DNA of 51,015 bases from an uncultured Prevotellaceae bacterium (GCA_900314985.1 OMXL01000019.1:53334-104348); one strand, 5' to 3'; counted from the first letter of the stretch, positions 42,051-50,284 are shown. The notes: a model not told the origin generated them from the sequence alone. Translations and numbers: made by a program.

Positions 42051-42059
42051 GCAAAAATA
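42051..42059 (-). promoter_or_regulatory. Promoter of the shortened peroxiredoxin gene
   Basis: TATTTTTGC on the minus strand, 26 nt before the ATG at 42025. Confidence 0.5.
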
Positions 42060-42236
42060 CCACAAAAAATTGAGAACACCAAACTTCTCACATTATTTCT
42101 GACTGAGCATCATTGCTGTGAATCAAAGAACCGCCCCGTGATTCTGCAACATGTCAGTCACTTGTCCCTGTGGCACTGATAGACATAAATCCAGCGTCGA
42201 TTATGAGATGCTTTTGCTGAACGACTGATTCTTACA

Positions 42237-42380
42237 TCATAATTCTGCATAGTCCTGATGAACCTGAGAAATGAGTTCGTCGAAATACTCATCAACAGAG
42301 ACAGTGCTAGCCATCACACGTTCACGAGTAGTGGTAGCCTTAGCCTTCTGATTTGTTGTAGTTTGACTGGTTGCTATCAT
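42237..42380 (-). CDS. Small acidic-tailed hypothetical protein
   Basis: The 47-residue product has a Thr/Ala/Lys-rich N-terminus (MIATSQTTTNQKAKATTTRE) and a likely helical tail (SVDEYFDELISQVHQDYAEL). The tail resembles small antitoxin-like proteins, but no partner toxin is adjacent. The start at 42380 is supported by a minus-strand -7 box TATCTTTGC at 42402-42410. A longer upstream extension would run through that promoter and is rejected. Confidence 0.5.
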   Translation of the reverse strand: MIATSQTTTNQKAKATTTRERVMASTVSVDEYFDELISQVHQDYAEL

Positions 42381-42482
42381 ATCATTCTTATCTTTGATGC
42401 TGCAAAGATAGGAATAAGTGAGGAGAAAACCAAAGAAAACCCCATTTTTCTTTGTTCTTTCGAGCGAGAGTATTTTCTCCAT

Positions 42483-42960
42483 CCATCAACTACTTGGTTC
42501 GAACGTCATTGAAACCAAAACCATAAAAACCCTTTCCGAAAGTTTGGTACTTCGAACCTCGTTCTTCCCTCGCCAATCATCTGACTGGAAGCCCCGCTTC
42601 CGTCCTCTGCTTGACAAGTGCAGAACCATCCTACGGATGTCAAACTTTCGTAAAGAAAAACCCCGGTTCTTCGAACCTGAAAAACCGGCTGCGCCTATCT
42701 GCGAGATCCGCGCGATCTGCGAGAAATAATAACTCCAGCGAGAAATAATTTCCTCTGCGCTCTTGTAGTAACCAGGTTTTTCGGACCGCGAGGTCCGAGG
42801 TTTTTCCTTGATGAGAAAGGGAGGGCCCGTAGGGTTCATGGTGTCAGCGTTAGACTGCAGTGAGCTTGCTCGCAAGCAGGCTGGGCGCTGATGGCATGAG
42901 GACTCGTAAGAGTCTCCTTTCCCTTCAAGGGGTTTTCTATGTTTTTTTTATTGCTTTTGG
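42483..42960. other. Palindrome-rich non-coding block
   Basis: No convincing gene lies in this ~480-bp stretch. It contains GGTTC/GAACC words, TCGGACC/GGTCCGA (42781-42798), TCAGCG/CGCTGA (42844/42886) enclosing GCTTGC/GCAAGC (42864/42872), GACTC/GAGTC (42901/42910), and a final CCCTT/AAGGG followed by T-rich sequence on the plus strand. The order suggests either a folded RNA ending in a terminator or a dispersed repeat. Base composition differs from neighbours. Confidence 0.45.
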
Positions 42961-42977
42961 GGAAAGAAATATTCGTT

Positions 42978-43382
42978 TCATTCGAGCAATTCGTGGTCGT
43001 TCATTCTCAACAGCTCTTCCACCACCTTAACGTCCGCTGGCAGCCACTTCACGCTGTCCAGCTCATCCTTCGTGAGCCATCGTGCCGCCTCGTGCTCATT
43101 CAGGTGTAGCGCCTCAGAGAGCAGTGAGCAGAGGTAGCAGTGCATGGTGAGATGAAAGGTAGGGTAGTCGTGCTCCACCGTACAAAGGAACTGGTCCACG
43201 CTGATGTCGGCAGACAGCTCTTCACTAATCTCCCTCACCAGCGCACCCTCTGGAGTCTCCCCTAATTCCATCTTCCCTCCAGGGAACTCCCACCAATCCT
43301 TAAAATCGCCATATCCACGCTGCGTGGCAAATATCCTGCCACCTTTGCGAATAACCGCTGCTACCACTTCTATTTGTTTCAT
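42978..43382 (-). CDS. NUDIX hydrolase (MutT-like)
   Basis: The 134-residue protein has the complete Nudix box GGKMELGETPEGALVREISE followed by E. The preceding WWEFPGG is typical of MutT-type 8-oxo-dGTP or related nucleotide diphosphatases. It likely removes damaged nucleotides, though specificity cannot be fixed. It follows the helicase gene on the minus strand after 11 bp, so it may be the last gene of that operon. Confidence 0.85.
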   Translation of the reverse strand: MKQIEVVAAVIRKGGRIFATQRGYGDFKDWWEFPGGKMELGETPEGALVREISEELSADISVDQFLCTVEHDYPTFHLTMHCYLCSLLSEALHLNEHEAARWLTKDELDSVKWLPADVKVVEELLRMNDHELLE

Positions 43383-43393
43383 GTTATTATAAT

Positions 43394-46144
43394 CTAACTA
43401 TTAATTATGGATTCAAGAGCAGATATGATCTTTTCCTTTTCACCACTTTCATTGGTTCGTAATCTAATAAGTGGAAGTCCATAAACTTCTAATATATGAT
43501 TCTTCAAAAGATCCCGCTGATGTTGCTCTGTTTCATCATTGTGATATGTATAGCCGTCTGTTTCTATAGCTAATATTGGTTTCTTAGTCACATGACTAAT
43601 AATAAGAAAATCAAGATGGGTACTAGAATGTGAAATATACTTCTGTTCTTGTTCGTTCAATAGAGACCAATCACGAATAATATTGCGTAGCGGAGTATGA
43701 CAGAAAACACCTAAGTGACTGAACTCTGGATAATCAGATAATATTTTCTCTAAGAGAGAGAATGTCAGGTTCTCAGAATCATATTCCGATATTTTCCTAT
43801 GACCAGCAAGGAATTTCAATCTTTCACGTGTATAGTGGCTAAACAGATAATCAAAGATAGATTGGATTTTGCTATCAGTGACTGTAAGATTGTTGTATGC
43901 TATATAGTCTATCAAATCGCTGACATTGCCCTTACGCTCCTGTTCATTACCAGACACAACAAGATAAAAACGATTCTTTGCTCTTGATATTGCTACATTG
44001 ATCAGATTTGACTCATCACTAAAGTCCGTAATCTGGTCGTCTGTGACACTCATGATTATAGTATCTTTCTCGCGCCCCTGATATTTATGGATGGTAGCAG
44101 CCTCTATGGAATGAACTTGTTGATTGAACTGATTTACCTGATTATTGTATGGTGCAATAATACCAACATCATCTATATTATCCAGCTGCGGCAAGATTTC
44201 ATTCTTAACAACGTCTATCTCTCGTTGGTTATAATGATTATAATCGTGATGCCCAGGAACAGTTTTTATTGCTGTCATCACATTGCTTTCATGATGGTCC
44301 TCCGTCATGATAAGTAAGTTTCCGCCATAAAAACGCTGGTTACAGTAGTTGATAATAGTCGGATGGCAACGATAATGCTCACGCAATAGCGTTTGTTCTA
44401 CATTGGGAATAATAGCACATACAGATTGCAAGAAACTATAATCGGCACAATTAAACCCTTGAGCAACTTTAAACTCATTGAAGATTCCATTTAGTTTTAT
44501 TCTATCCTCTTCTGTAACGACATTGGGAAGCTGCATAGTATCTCCAACAATAACAGCATTCTTTGCACAGGTCAATGCCAAAGCACCTGTTTCAATAGAG
44601 ACCTGTGAAGCTTCATCCATAATGATGTAATCATAGACCATATCAGGAATTGCTGTTCGAGCTGAGAAAGTAGTACTCAATACCACAGGATACTGCTTGA
44701 CGAACTCCTCCGAATGTAATCGGATTTCTTTTACTTCATCCAAGACTAACCGTTTGCTGTCGTGGTAGTTTTCAAATAACTTGTTTTTAAGTAATGCCAA
44801 AGAAGATGATGTTAATTCTTCTTTTAGTTTATTTGCATCTACCAATTGAAGTTCTGATTCTATATCGCTTATCCTTCTTGACAATTCTTGTAATCTAACA
44901 AGAAAATAGAGCGTCTGTAATTCTGTAATCACAGGTTGAAGATTTGATTCAGAGATTGGTGATTTAATGCCCAGTATGTATTTCCTTGTAAAGTTCAACC
45001 ACTTCATCTTTATCCAACGAATGAACTTGCTTTGATGCAGACCTGAAGCACCATCTTCTACCAAAGTTTGATACTCCAGCCAAAGCCTCATCAGACGTTT
45101 TGATTTTAAGCCAGCTTTTGGTCTATAGGCATCATCGCTAATACTATTGTCTGCTTTAAAATGCTCCCATTCAAGTTCTACGTCTTTTATTTCTTGTTTA
45201 CACTCAGCCAATTCTTCTTGAAGCGAAAAAACATTATGTAGTTTGGAAAGAGCTATAGAGACATCTTTTTTCGCCGTAGCTTTATCCGCTGAAGTGAGTC
45301 CCCACGAATAGAGTTCTTGGGGTATCGTTGGTTGATTCTCAATGAAATGTTTTTTATTCTCTCTTCTACCTAAGGGTGCGACAATAAAGCCAATACCGTA
45401 TTTCTGCAGTTTCTCTAACACATTTGTCGTTGCAGAATTATTGTTTGACACAACAATTACTGTTTGGTTGCGAAGCAGAATATTAGCTATTATATTTAGA
45501 ATCGTTTGTGTCTTGCCTGTTCCTGGTGGACCTTGAATCACGCTGATTTGTTTCTCAAATGCGTTTTTTACCGCTTTAGCTTGACTGGCATTACATCCAA
45601 ATGGGAAAAGTAACGTGGAAGAATGCATAGACTGCGGCTTATACTTTTCCGCATCTAAGTATGGAGCAACAGTTAAAGTTTCGTCAATGAAATCAATATC
45701 TTGATAAAGCGAAGGAAGTATTCCTTCATTTTCTTCATCCTTTCCTAATTCATTAATCTGGGCTATTCGCTTTAGATATTCAAATGCATTGCGAGCGACC
45801 TCGTCTCCCAAACACGATTTTACCACTTTGATGGTGCCATCCATGAAATCCTGTGCGTAACCATTTTCATAAGTTATTCGCCAATGCGTTAGATTTCCTT
45901 GACTAAACGAACGCACGTCGGAAACGTTGTGCTGTTCTCTTCCCCCTACATATACTTTTAGATGCAGATGGTCATGCCAGACTGCATTCTGTAAATACAC
46001 AACATCACTATATCGATAATGGTATGTTTTAGGGCTATTCTTGTATTTAATCGCATACACCCCACGTTCAACCAATTCAATCTTCTCAATAAGAAGAGCC
46101 TTTGGTTGTCCCTTAACTATTATGAATGATTGTTGTGTATACAT
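43394..46144 (-). CDS. SF1 (UPF1/DNA2-like) helicase with C-terminal nuclease-like domain
   Basis: In this 916-residue protein, residues about 1-190 are an unassigned N-terminal region. The helicase core runs from about 190 to 760: Walker A QGPPGTGKTQTIL, motif II IIMDEASQ, motif III VGDTMQLPNV, then REHYRCHP, HKYQGREKDTI and NVAISRAKNRFY. A long coiled or helical insert (about 310-480) sits between motifs Ia and II. The C-terminal ~90 residues (LDFLIISHV, AIETDGYTYH, QRDLLKNHIL, LPLIRLRT) resemble a Vsr/DUF2726-type PD-(D/E)xK nuclease. It lies 5 bp downstream of another nuclease/helicase gene, which suggests a two-component nucleic-acid-processing defence system. Confidence 0.82.
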   Translation of the reverse strand: MYTQQSFIIVKGQPKALLIEKIELVERGVYAIKYKNSPKTYHYRYSDVVYLQNAVWHDHLHLKVYVGGREQHNVSDVRSFSQGNLTHWRITYENGYAQDFMDGTIKVVKSCLGDEVARNAFEYLKRIAQINELGKDEENEGILPSLYQDIDFIDETLTVAPYLDAEKYKPQSMHSSTLLFPFGCNASQAKAVKNAFEKQISVIQGPPGTGKTQTILNIIANILLRNQTVIVVSNNNSATTNVLEKLQKYGIGFIVAPLGRRENKKHFIENQPTIPQELYSWGLTSADKATAKKDVSIALSKLHNVFSLQEELAECKQEIKDVELEWEHFKADNSISDDAYRPKAGLKSKRLMRLWLEYQTLVEDGASGLHQSKFIRWIKMKWLNFTRKYILGIKSPISESNLQPVITELQTLYFLVRLQELSRRISDIESELQLVDANKLKEELTSSSLALLKNKLFENYHDSKRLVLDEVKEIRLHSEEFVKQYPVVLSTTFSARTAIPDMVYDYIIMDEASQVSIETGALALTCAKNAVIVGDTMQLPNVVTEEDRIKLNGIFNEFKVAQGFNCADYSFLQSVCAIIPNVEQTLLREHYRCHPTIINYCNQRFYGGNLLIMTEDHHESNVMTAIKTVPGHHDYNHYNQREIDVVKNEILPQLDNIDDVGIIAPYNNQVNQFNQQVHSIEAATIHKYQGREKDTIIMSVTDDQITDFSDESNLINVAISRAKNRFYLVVSGNEQERKGNVSDLIDYIAYNNLTVTDSKIQSIFDYLFSHYTRERLKFLAGHRKISEYDSENLTFSLLEKILSDYPEFSHLGVFCHTPLRNIIRDWSLLNEQEQKYISHSSTHLDFLIISHVTKKPILAIETDGYTYHNDETEQHQRDLLKNHILEVYGLPLIRLRTNESGEKEKIISALESIINS

Positions 46145-46149
46145 ACCTC

Positions 46150-48270
46150 TTAAATCTCCTTAATACCAAGACCTTTCAAATAATTATACGTGCCATCATA
46201 GAACTCTGGCAAACGTGTGGGATCTTCAGGGAAGCCTTCTGGGGTGAGACGACTGTTGCCTTTTGGGATGCAGATAACAATTCCTTGACGTGCACGGGTC
46301 AACAGAACGCGATAGGCATTAAGCATGTATTTCTGGTTCTCTTTGTTGTTCTCAGGATTCCACTTGTTTTTACCATTGAACTTATAAAAGTTCCAAGTTC
46401 CATCTTCATAACGCATATCAGCATCCCACAGAATACAAGCATAATCAAGTTCCAGTCCTTGTACTTGTATTTCTGTAGCCGCATCTTCCAGATAGTTCGA
46501 TGAACGGATGTCCGTCTTGTCTTCAAGGAACCAATGTACAGCATTATCCTCATCCTGCGCTAGAATATGTACAGCCAACGGTTTGAAGCGAGCAGCAACC
46601 TTGGTCACAAGAATGCCAGTCTGTTGTGTTCCACGAGCTTGTTTTCTTAGCCATGCTCTTGCTGTATCCATATCACGAGTCAACACTATCGGATATTTCC
46701 TGCCTGCCACGTCTTTGTATAGGTCTGCTGCATCTGAACGGAATGCGAGCATTGACTGTACGAATGCAGAAAGCGTCTCAGCACGGAAAGAACGCAAGCT
46801 AACAGCCAGATGCAACTCCTCCGCAAAGGTCACTTTATCGTTATCTTTCAACAACTCGTTTACACGTCCTTCTGCATATTCTGCATCAGTTAGTTTATCG
46901 GATATATAGACATCCCAATGCCTGAACATCGTATTCAAGGCTTTAATCCACTCTGTAATACCAGCCTCACCTGTATTGATTTCCTGACCACCCCCCACAA
47001 GACAAACGATGACTGCCCAATCCTCACGCTGGTCAAGAGACCAAATGAGGAACTCAGCCTCCGACAATGGGAAATTAGGGACTTTTAGTTTGTTTCCATA
47101 AGTACCGCCTCGCTTCAGATAATCGGCAATACGCTTGTGTGTCCAACTACGTTGCGCTTCATCAAAGATTGCCACATGTTCCACCTCGCCATATCCTGTG
47201 TGCTCTAAATGAATGGCTTTCTCTGGATCAATCTCCACAACACCATTTTCCACAGGATTCTTTATCTTGGCCAACATGTTGTCACGATAGCGGTGAATAA
47301 TCTGAATAAACTCGCTTACCTCTCGACGCGCATCTGATAGATTCTTTCGTTCACCTCTAGCCGCACATTTCTTATAGTTGTCACGAGCAAGCGCCTCTGT
47401 GAGCACAGCTACTAGCGGGCCATTACCTGATAGATATACGGCACCATTCTCCTTGTCCAACTCACCGTCTTTGTAGGTTTGCTTGATGGCTACGTCAAGT
47501 CCGACCAATGTTTTGCCTGCACCAGGTACACCCGTCACAAAGCAGATACTCTTCTTTTTCTGTGCCTTGCTCTGCTCGATAACCTGCAGAATATAATTGA
47601 TGGTCCTGTCCGTAGAGACTTTATCAGCCTCATGACGAGTGATATCCTCTACAGAATGATTTTCGTAGAGAGCTCGTGCAGCTTCAATAATCGTCGGTGT
47701 GGGAGTATAGGGACTTATCGTCCAATTATCTATTGTTCCTGTATTTGTGGCATTAGCATGATTCAGTACACTTGTTATCAGTTCCTGAAGATGATCTGCA
47801 CCAGATATCAGCGGATTGTATATCTGGTCATCATAGACAGATGGCTTAAACTCCGTTGTCGAAGTTTTTCTGTTCGTAGGAATCAGAATAGGAACAATAA
47901 CCCTATCGTGGCTGAAACGGTGGAAATTCTTCAAGTCAAGTGCATAGTCCATTACTTGCTCTACATCTGCCTGTAGAGCATCTCGTTGTCCAACTTTGAA
48001 TTCAAGACAGAAGATAATTCCTCGTAATAGCAATACCACATCAACACGCTTACCCATACGAGGAATCTCGTACTCGAAGATAACCTGCGCACCCTCGTCT
48101 TTCCAAGGCTGTAAAACCTGTTGCAAGATGTCAATTTCGCCCATCCATGCTTCATCGGTGGTGGTCAATGCCTCACCATGATAGTTATTATGTAGAGTGC
48201 CAAGCACCTCAAGAGGTTTCTGCTCAAGGAACTTCTTAAACGTTGCTATATATAGACATCTATTAGCCAT
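46150..48270 (-). CDS. DUF2075 helicase with N-terminal nuclease-like domain
   Basis: The first ~170 residues of this 706-residue protein contain EYEIPRMGKRVDVVLLL and IFCLEFKVG, the D ... ExK pattern of PD-(D/E)xK nucleases. From about residue 230 there is a DUF2075 (Schlafen-group-like) SF1 ATPase: VTGVPGAGKTLVGLDV, IFDEAQRSW, VQGLELDYACIL and LNAYRVLLTRARQG. Domain order is nuclease-helicase, the reverse of its downstream partner. It is the first gene of the operon and has a promoter block shared with two neighbouring units. No methylase or specificity subunit is present, so this is not a classical restriction system. Confidence 0.85.
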   Translation of the reverse strand: MANRCLYIATFKKFLEQKPLEVLGTLHNNYHGEALTTTDEAWMGEIDILQQVLQPWKDEGAQVIFEYEIPRMGKRVDVVLLLRGIIFCLEFKVGQRDALQADVEQVMDYALDLKNFHRFSHDRVIVPILIPTNRKTSTTEFKPSVYDDQIYNPLISGADHLQELITSVLNHANATNTGTIDNWTISPYTPTPTIIEAARALYENHSVEDITRHEADKVSTDRTINYILQVIEQSKAQKKKSICFVTGVPGAGKTLVGLDVAIKQTYKDGELDKENGAVYLSGNGPLVAVLTEALARDNYKKCAARGERKNLSDARREVSEFIQIIHRYRDNMLAKIKNPVENGVVEIDPEKAIHLEHTGYGEVEHVAIFDEAQRSWTHKRIADYLKRGGTYGNKLKVPNFPLSEAEFLIWSLDQREDWAVIVCLVGGGQEINTGEAGITEWIKALNTMFRHWDVYISDKLTDAEYAEGRVNELLKDNDKVTFAEELHLAVSLRSFRAETLSAFVQSMLAFRSDAADLYKDVAGRKYPIVLTRDMDTARAWLRKQARGTQQTGILVTKVAARFKPLAVHILAQDEDNAVHWFLEDKTDIRSSNYLEDAATEIQVQGLELDYACILWDADMRYEDGTWNFYKFNGKNKWNPENNKENQKYMLNAYRVLLTRARQGIVICIPKGNSRLTPEGFPEDPTRLPEFYDGTYNYLKGLGIKEI

Positions 48271-48308
48271 ATTTAAGATTTAGACTTACCGCCACATAAG
48301 GAGGATTG

Positions 48309-48366
48309 CAATTGCAAAGATACAAAGAATATTTGTATTAAAGCAAGATTTTAGCGAAAAGATTTG
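48309..48366 (-). promoter_or_regulatory. Shared-type promoter block, copy 1 (nuclease/helicase operon)
   Basis: On the minus strand CCAAATCTTTTCGCTAAAAT is followed by CTTGC (-33), an ACAAATATTCTTTGTA near-palindrome, and the -7 box TATCTTTGC (48314-48322). It matches copies 2 and 3 at most positions. Confidence 0.65.
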
Positions 48367-48386
48367 GAATTATCAGAAAAAGTACT

Positions 48387-48395
48387 TATATTTGC
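48387..48395 (+). promoter_or_regulatory. Divergent plus-strand promoter -7 box
   Basis: TATATTTGC, pointing away from the nuclease/helicase promoter and leading into the folded sequence at 48399-48496. Confidence 0.55.
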
Positions 48396-48398
48396 AGC

Positions 48399-48496
48399 GT
48401 GAAAGGAGAAGCCAAGTAGAGCCACGATGTGCGGAACGGTGTTGCCGCTTGGTTTCCTTCACTTGCATACAGCTGGTCACGTGTGGCCAGCTTTTA
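48399..48496 (+). ncRNA. Candidate small RNA with terminator
   Basis: Starting about 5 nt after a good -7 box, GTGAAAGGAGAAGCCAAG (48399-48416) pairs with CTTGGTTTCCTTCAC (48448-48462). A second hairpin AGCTGG/CCAGCT (48471-48492) is followed by TTTTATATTTT, a terminator. A 28-codon frame from an ATG near 48427 runs across the terminator; its composition is unremarkable, so an RNA product is preferred. The region overlaps the 3' end of the minus-strand gene ending at 48494 by only a few bases. Confidence 0.5.
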
Positions 48497-48946
48497 TATT
48501 TTCTTATACTTAGGCAGGGTAAATTCAGCAGAATCTTTCACCTTGGTCGCTGTGATGAAGTTCACTTGTGCTACTAGTTCTCGACTAATCTTCATTTTGT
48601 AGTTAGGGTGAACGATGAATTTTGACACTCCATCTGAATAGATAAAACACTCACCATCATAATAGAGGTCCATTTGGAAGCGATTCTGAGGGAAACCTAT
48701 CAAATCTGCATCTGTTACTACCAGGCCTTTCGTAGCTTTTGATGCTCTCATACTATGCTGTAGTTGTTTGGCACTCATATAGAGTTCATCGCTGGCAAGG
48801 GTAATCGCATTAGAGTTTGCAAACTGCATCATACGTTCCTCGACCTTTCCGATACTAAATGGCTGTACTGACGAATAACCTTTTTGGTTAATATCAGTCA
48901 GTACAGATTTTATCAACGTCTCTATAGCATCAGACTTCAGCTCCAT
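48494..48946 (-). CDS. Hypothetical protein of the accessory block
   Basis: The 150-residue protein has a helical N-terminus (MELKSDAIETLIKSVLTDIN), a middle segment SAKQLQHSMRASKATKGLVV, and a C-terminal beta-rich part (MDLYYDGECFIYSDGVSKFI, VHPNYKMKI). Similar proteins seem to occur on Bacteroides mobile DNA, but I cannot name a function. The start at 48946 follows the shared-type promoter (-7 box at 48954-48962) by 7 nt; the longer frame to 49012 would include the promoter. Confidence 0.65.
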   Translation of the reverse strand: MELKSDAIETLIKSVLTDINQKGYSSVQPFSIGKVEERMMQFANSNAITLASDELYMSAKQLQHSMRASKATKGLVVTDADLIGFPQNRFQMDLYYDGECFIYSDGVSKFIVHPNYKMKISRELVAQVNFITATKVKDSAEFTLPKYKKI

Positions 48947-48951
48947 ATCTA

Positions 48952-49008
48952 TTGCAAAGATACAAATTAATTTGTACAATAGCAAGTTTTTCGAGAAAAG
49001 ATTTGGAA
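48952..49008 (-). promoter_or_regulatory. Shared-type promoter block, copy 2
   Basis: Minus strand: CCAAATCTTTTCTCGAAAA, CTTGCTATTG, palindrome TACAAATTAATTTGTA, then the -7 box TATCTTTGC. Nearly identical to copy 3 over about 55 bp. Confidence 0.7.
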
Positions 49009-49022
49009 ACAAAAAAGAATAT

Positions 49023-49052
49023 AGCGAGATATTTTCATGAAATACCTCGCTG
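49023..49052 (-). terminator. Terminator of the small minus-strand gene
   Basis: AGCGAGGTATTTCATG and its complement ATGAAAATATCTCGCT form a long stem; on the minus strand it is followed by ATATTCTTTTTTG. It lies downstream of the small gene at 49142-49297. Confidence 0.6.
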
Positions 49053-49141
49053 AGTGTATGTAAACAGAATACTATAATCGTTTTATTTCTGCGTCTACGA
49101 CATACATATCACCATCTTTGTCCACTAACACATTTTCTGAG

Positions 49142-49297
49142 TTATCTCGAAGCGAGTTCCATTTGCTTTGCCGTTTCCAGATTCCTTCTCATGTAGTCGG
49201 CAAAGTCTTTGGAGTTCATTGGAGACTTCTTGAATTCTGCGATTTTCTTCATCGTACGCTCCATCGCTTCCTTGTGAAACTGATTCAAATATGTCAT
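49142..49297 (-). CDS. Small helical protein (51 residues)
   Basis: From the ATG at 49297 the minus strand encodes MTYLNQFHKEAMERTMKKIA, then EFKKSPMNSKDFADYMRRN and LETAKQMELASR. This is a plausible amphipathic helical protein with codon use like that of its neighbours. An alternative frame from 49304 to 49125 gives 59 residues rich in Glu, Asn and Gly and looks less protein-like. Both share the promoter TATATTTGC at 49317-49325. Function unknown. Confidence 0.5.
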   Translation of the reverse strand: MTYLNQFHKEAMERTMKKIAEFKKSPMNSKDFADYMRRNLETAKQMELASR

Positions 49298-49316
49298 CGT
49301 TCATTTCAATTTTTCT

Positions 49317-49325
49317 GCAAATATA
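49317..49325 (-). promoter_or_regulatory. Promoter of the small helical protein gene
   Basis: TATATTTGC on the minus strand, 20 nt before the ATG at 49297. Its upstream part is only loosely similar to the shared promoter block. Confidence 0.5.
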
Positions 49326-49346
49326 CAACTTATTTTTCAATAGTCG

Positions 49347-50141
49347 TCACTTTTTACTAAAAATTTCTCTTAGCTCCATGATGTCGAGCATATTAAACTG
49401 GACATCATCAATCTTTGCATGCCAACTCTCATGGAAGTGACCATAGAACCAATATTGCAACGGATGATTCTTAGTGTACAGATAATTGTATAAATCATCC
49501 ATTACCTTTCGTTCATATTTCACGTCATCCATCAAATACTTATCATACATAGCCCAATCTTCCAAGGCGATATGAGAGGACAACTCGCAGAATGATGGCG
49601 ACGTGTGAGTGATGACAGTATCGATGGCAAAACACTTGTCTATCACATCCAGTTTCGCTTCTTCGTATATGGGCTGTTCAGCATCCCAATACACATTGGG
49701 AGCCAATGGGTCGTCCATATCTATGGGGTGCCAATGCTTATCCAGGATTCTTTGTCGTCTGTCAATAGACGTTGCGCCACCAACACACAGGAGGCTATGT
49801 CCACAGGCTTTTATTACAGTGTAATCTGGTATCGTCATCCAACGTTTATGCTTCACTACTCCCTTTTCGAAATACGCAGGATTATCGTGATTGCCTCGAA
49901 CAAACACCAGCCAATTATTTGCCTTAGCTAACTTTTCTTGGCACTTCTCGTAGAGACTATCATAATACCCTTTCTTTTCGAAACCAAATCCACAGTCGCC
50001 TGCCACAATGATTAGCGTATCTGTCATGCCATACTGATTGCAGCATTTATGCACCAAGGGAGTAAAATCCCCATGGATATCACCACTTACCACAATGCTC
50101 TTTGCATCATTAAATTCTATGAGACAATCTCGCTTAATCAT
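49347..50141 (-). CDS. Calcineurin-like metallophosphoesterase
   Basis: In this 264-residue protein the metal-binding motifs are in canonical order: VVSGDIHGDF (about residue 17), IIVAGDCGFGF, FVRGNHDN (about 83), and VITHTSP then YGHFHESWH near the C-terminus. It is a dinuclear-metal phosphoesterase of the Ser/Thr-phosphatase/nuclease superfamily; substrate cannot be predicted. It has the third copy of the shared promoter block, linking it in regulation to the nuclease/helicase operon. Such phosphoesterases occur in some accessory and defence loci, but that role is inference. Confidence 0.85.
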   Translation of the reverse strand: MIKRDCLIEFNDAKSIVVSGDIHGDFTPLVHKCCNQYGMTDTLIIVAGDCGFGFEKKGYYDSLYEKCQEKLAKANNWLVFVRGNHDNPAYFEKGVVKHKRWMTIPDYTVIKACGHSLLCVGGATSIDRRQRILDKHWHPIDMDDPLAPNVYWDAEQPIYEEAKLDVIDKCFAIDTVITHTSPSFCELSSHIALEDWAMYDKYLMDDVKYERKVMDDLYNYLYTKNHPLQYWFYGHFHESWHAKIDDVQFNMLDIMELREIFSKK

Positions 50142-50190
50142 GTTCTATCACATCTAAAATGTTCTATCTGTGTCTGGCTTCACTCCATAA

Positions 50191-50250
50191 CAATTACAAA
50201 GATACAAATAAATTTGTACAATAGCAAGATTTTCGAGAAAAGATTTGGAA
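50191..50250 (-). promoter_or_regulatory. Shared-type promoter block, copy 3
   Basis: Minus strand: CCAAATCTTTTCTCGAAAA, TCTTGCTATTG, TACAAATTTATTTGTA, then TATCTTTGT as the -7 box (50196-50204), about 55 nt before the metallophosphoesterase ATG. Confidence 0.7.
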
Positions 50251-50284
50251 TATAACAAAATAAATAAGGTGTTTTATTTGTTGA

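Larger units (their letters stand above)
41697..42149. repeat. Direct repeats flanking the shortened peroxiredoxin gene
   Basis: TCAAAGAACCGTCTCGTGAT at 41699 recurs as TCAAAGAACCGCCCCGTGAT at 42122. The left copy supplies the last codons (NHETVL and stop) of the truncated gene; the right copy could encode a similar tail (NHGAVL and stop) of something upstream. This suggests past recombination around the gene. Confidence 0.5.

Noticed and set aside
42490-42510. tRNA T-loop-like GGTTCGAAC
   Set aside because: No acceptor stem, anticodon arm or CCA-proximal pairing is found around it.
42486-42875. 129-codon minus-strand frame in the palindrome-rich block
   Set aside because: The translation follows palindromes and low-complexity sequence, lacks a promoter, and matches no family.
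43394-48270. Calling the helicase/nuclease pair a known restriction or antiphage system
   Set aside because: No methylase, specificity subunit or diagnostic partner is present, and the domain order matches no system I can name with confidence.
49125-49304. Alternative 59-codon frame over the small gene at 49142-49297
   Set aside because: Same promoter, but codon use and composition are less like neighbouring genes than the 51-codon frame; kept only as an alternative.
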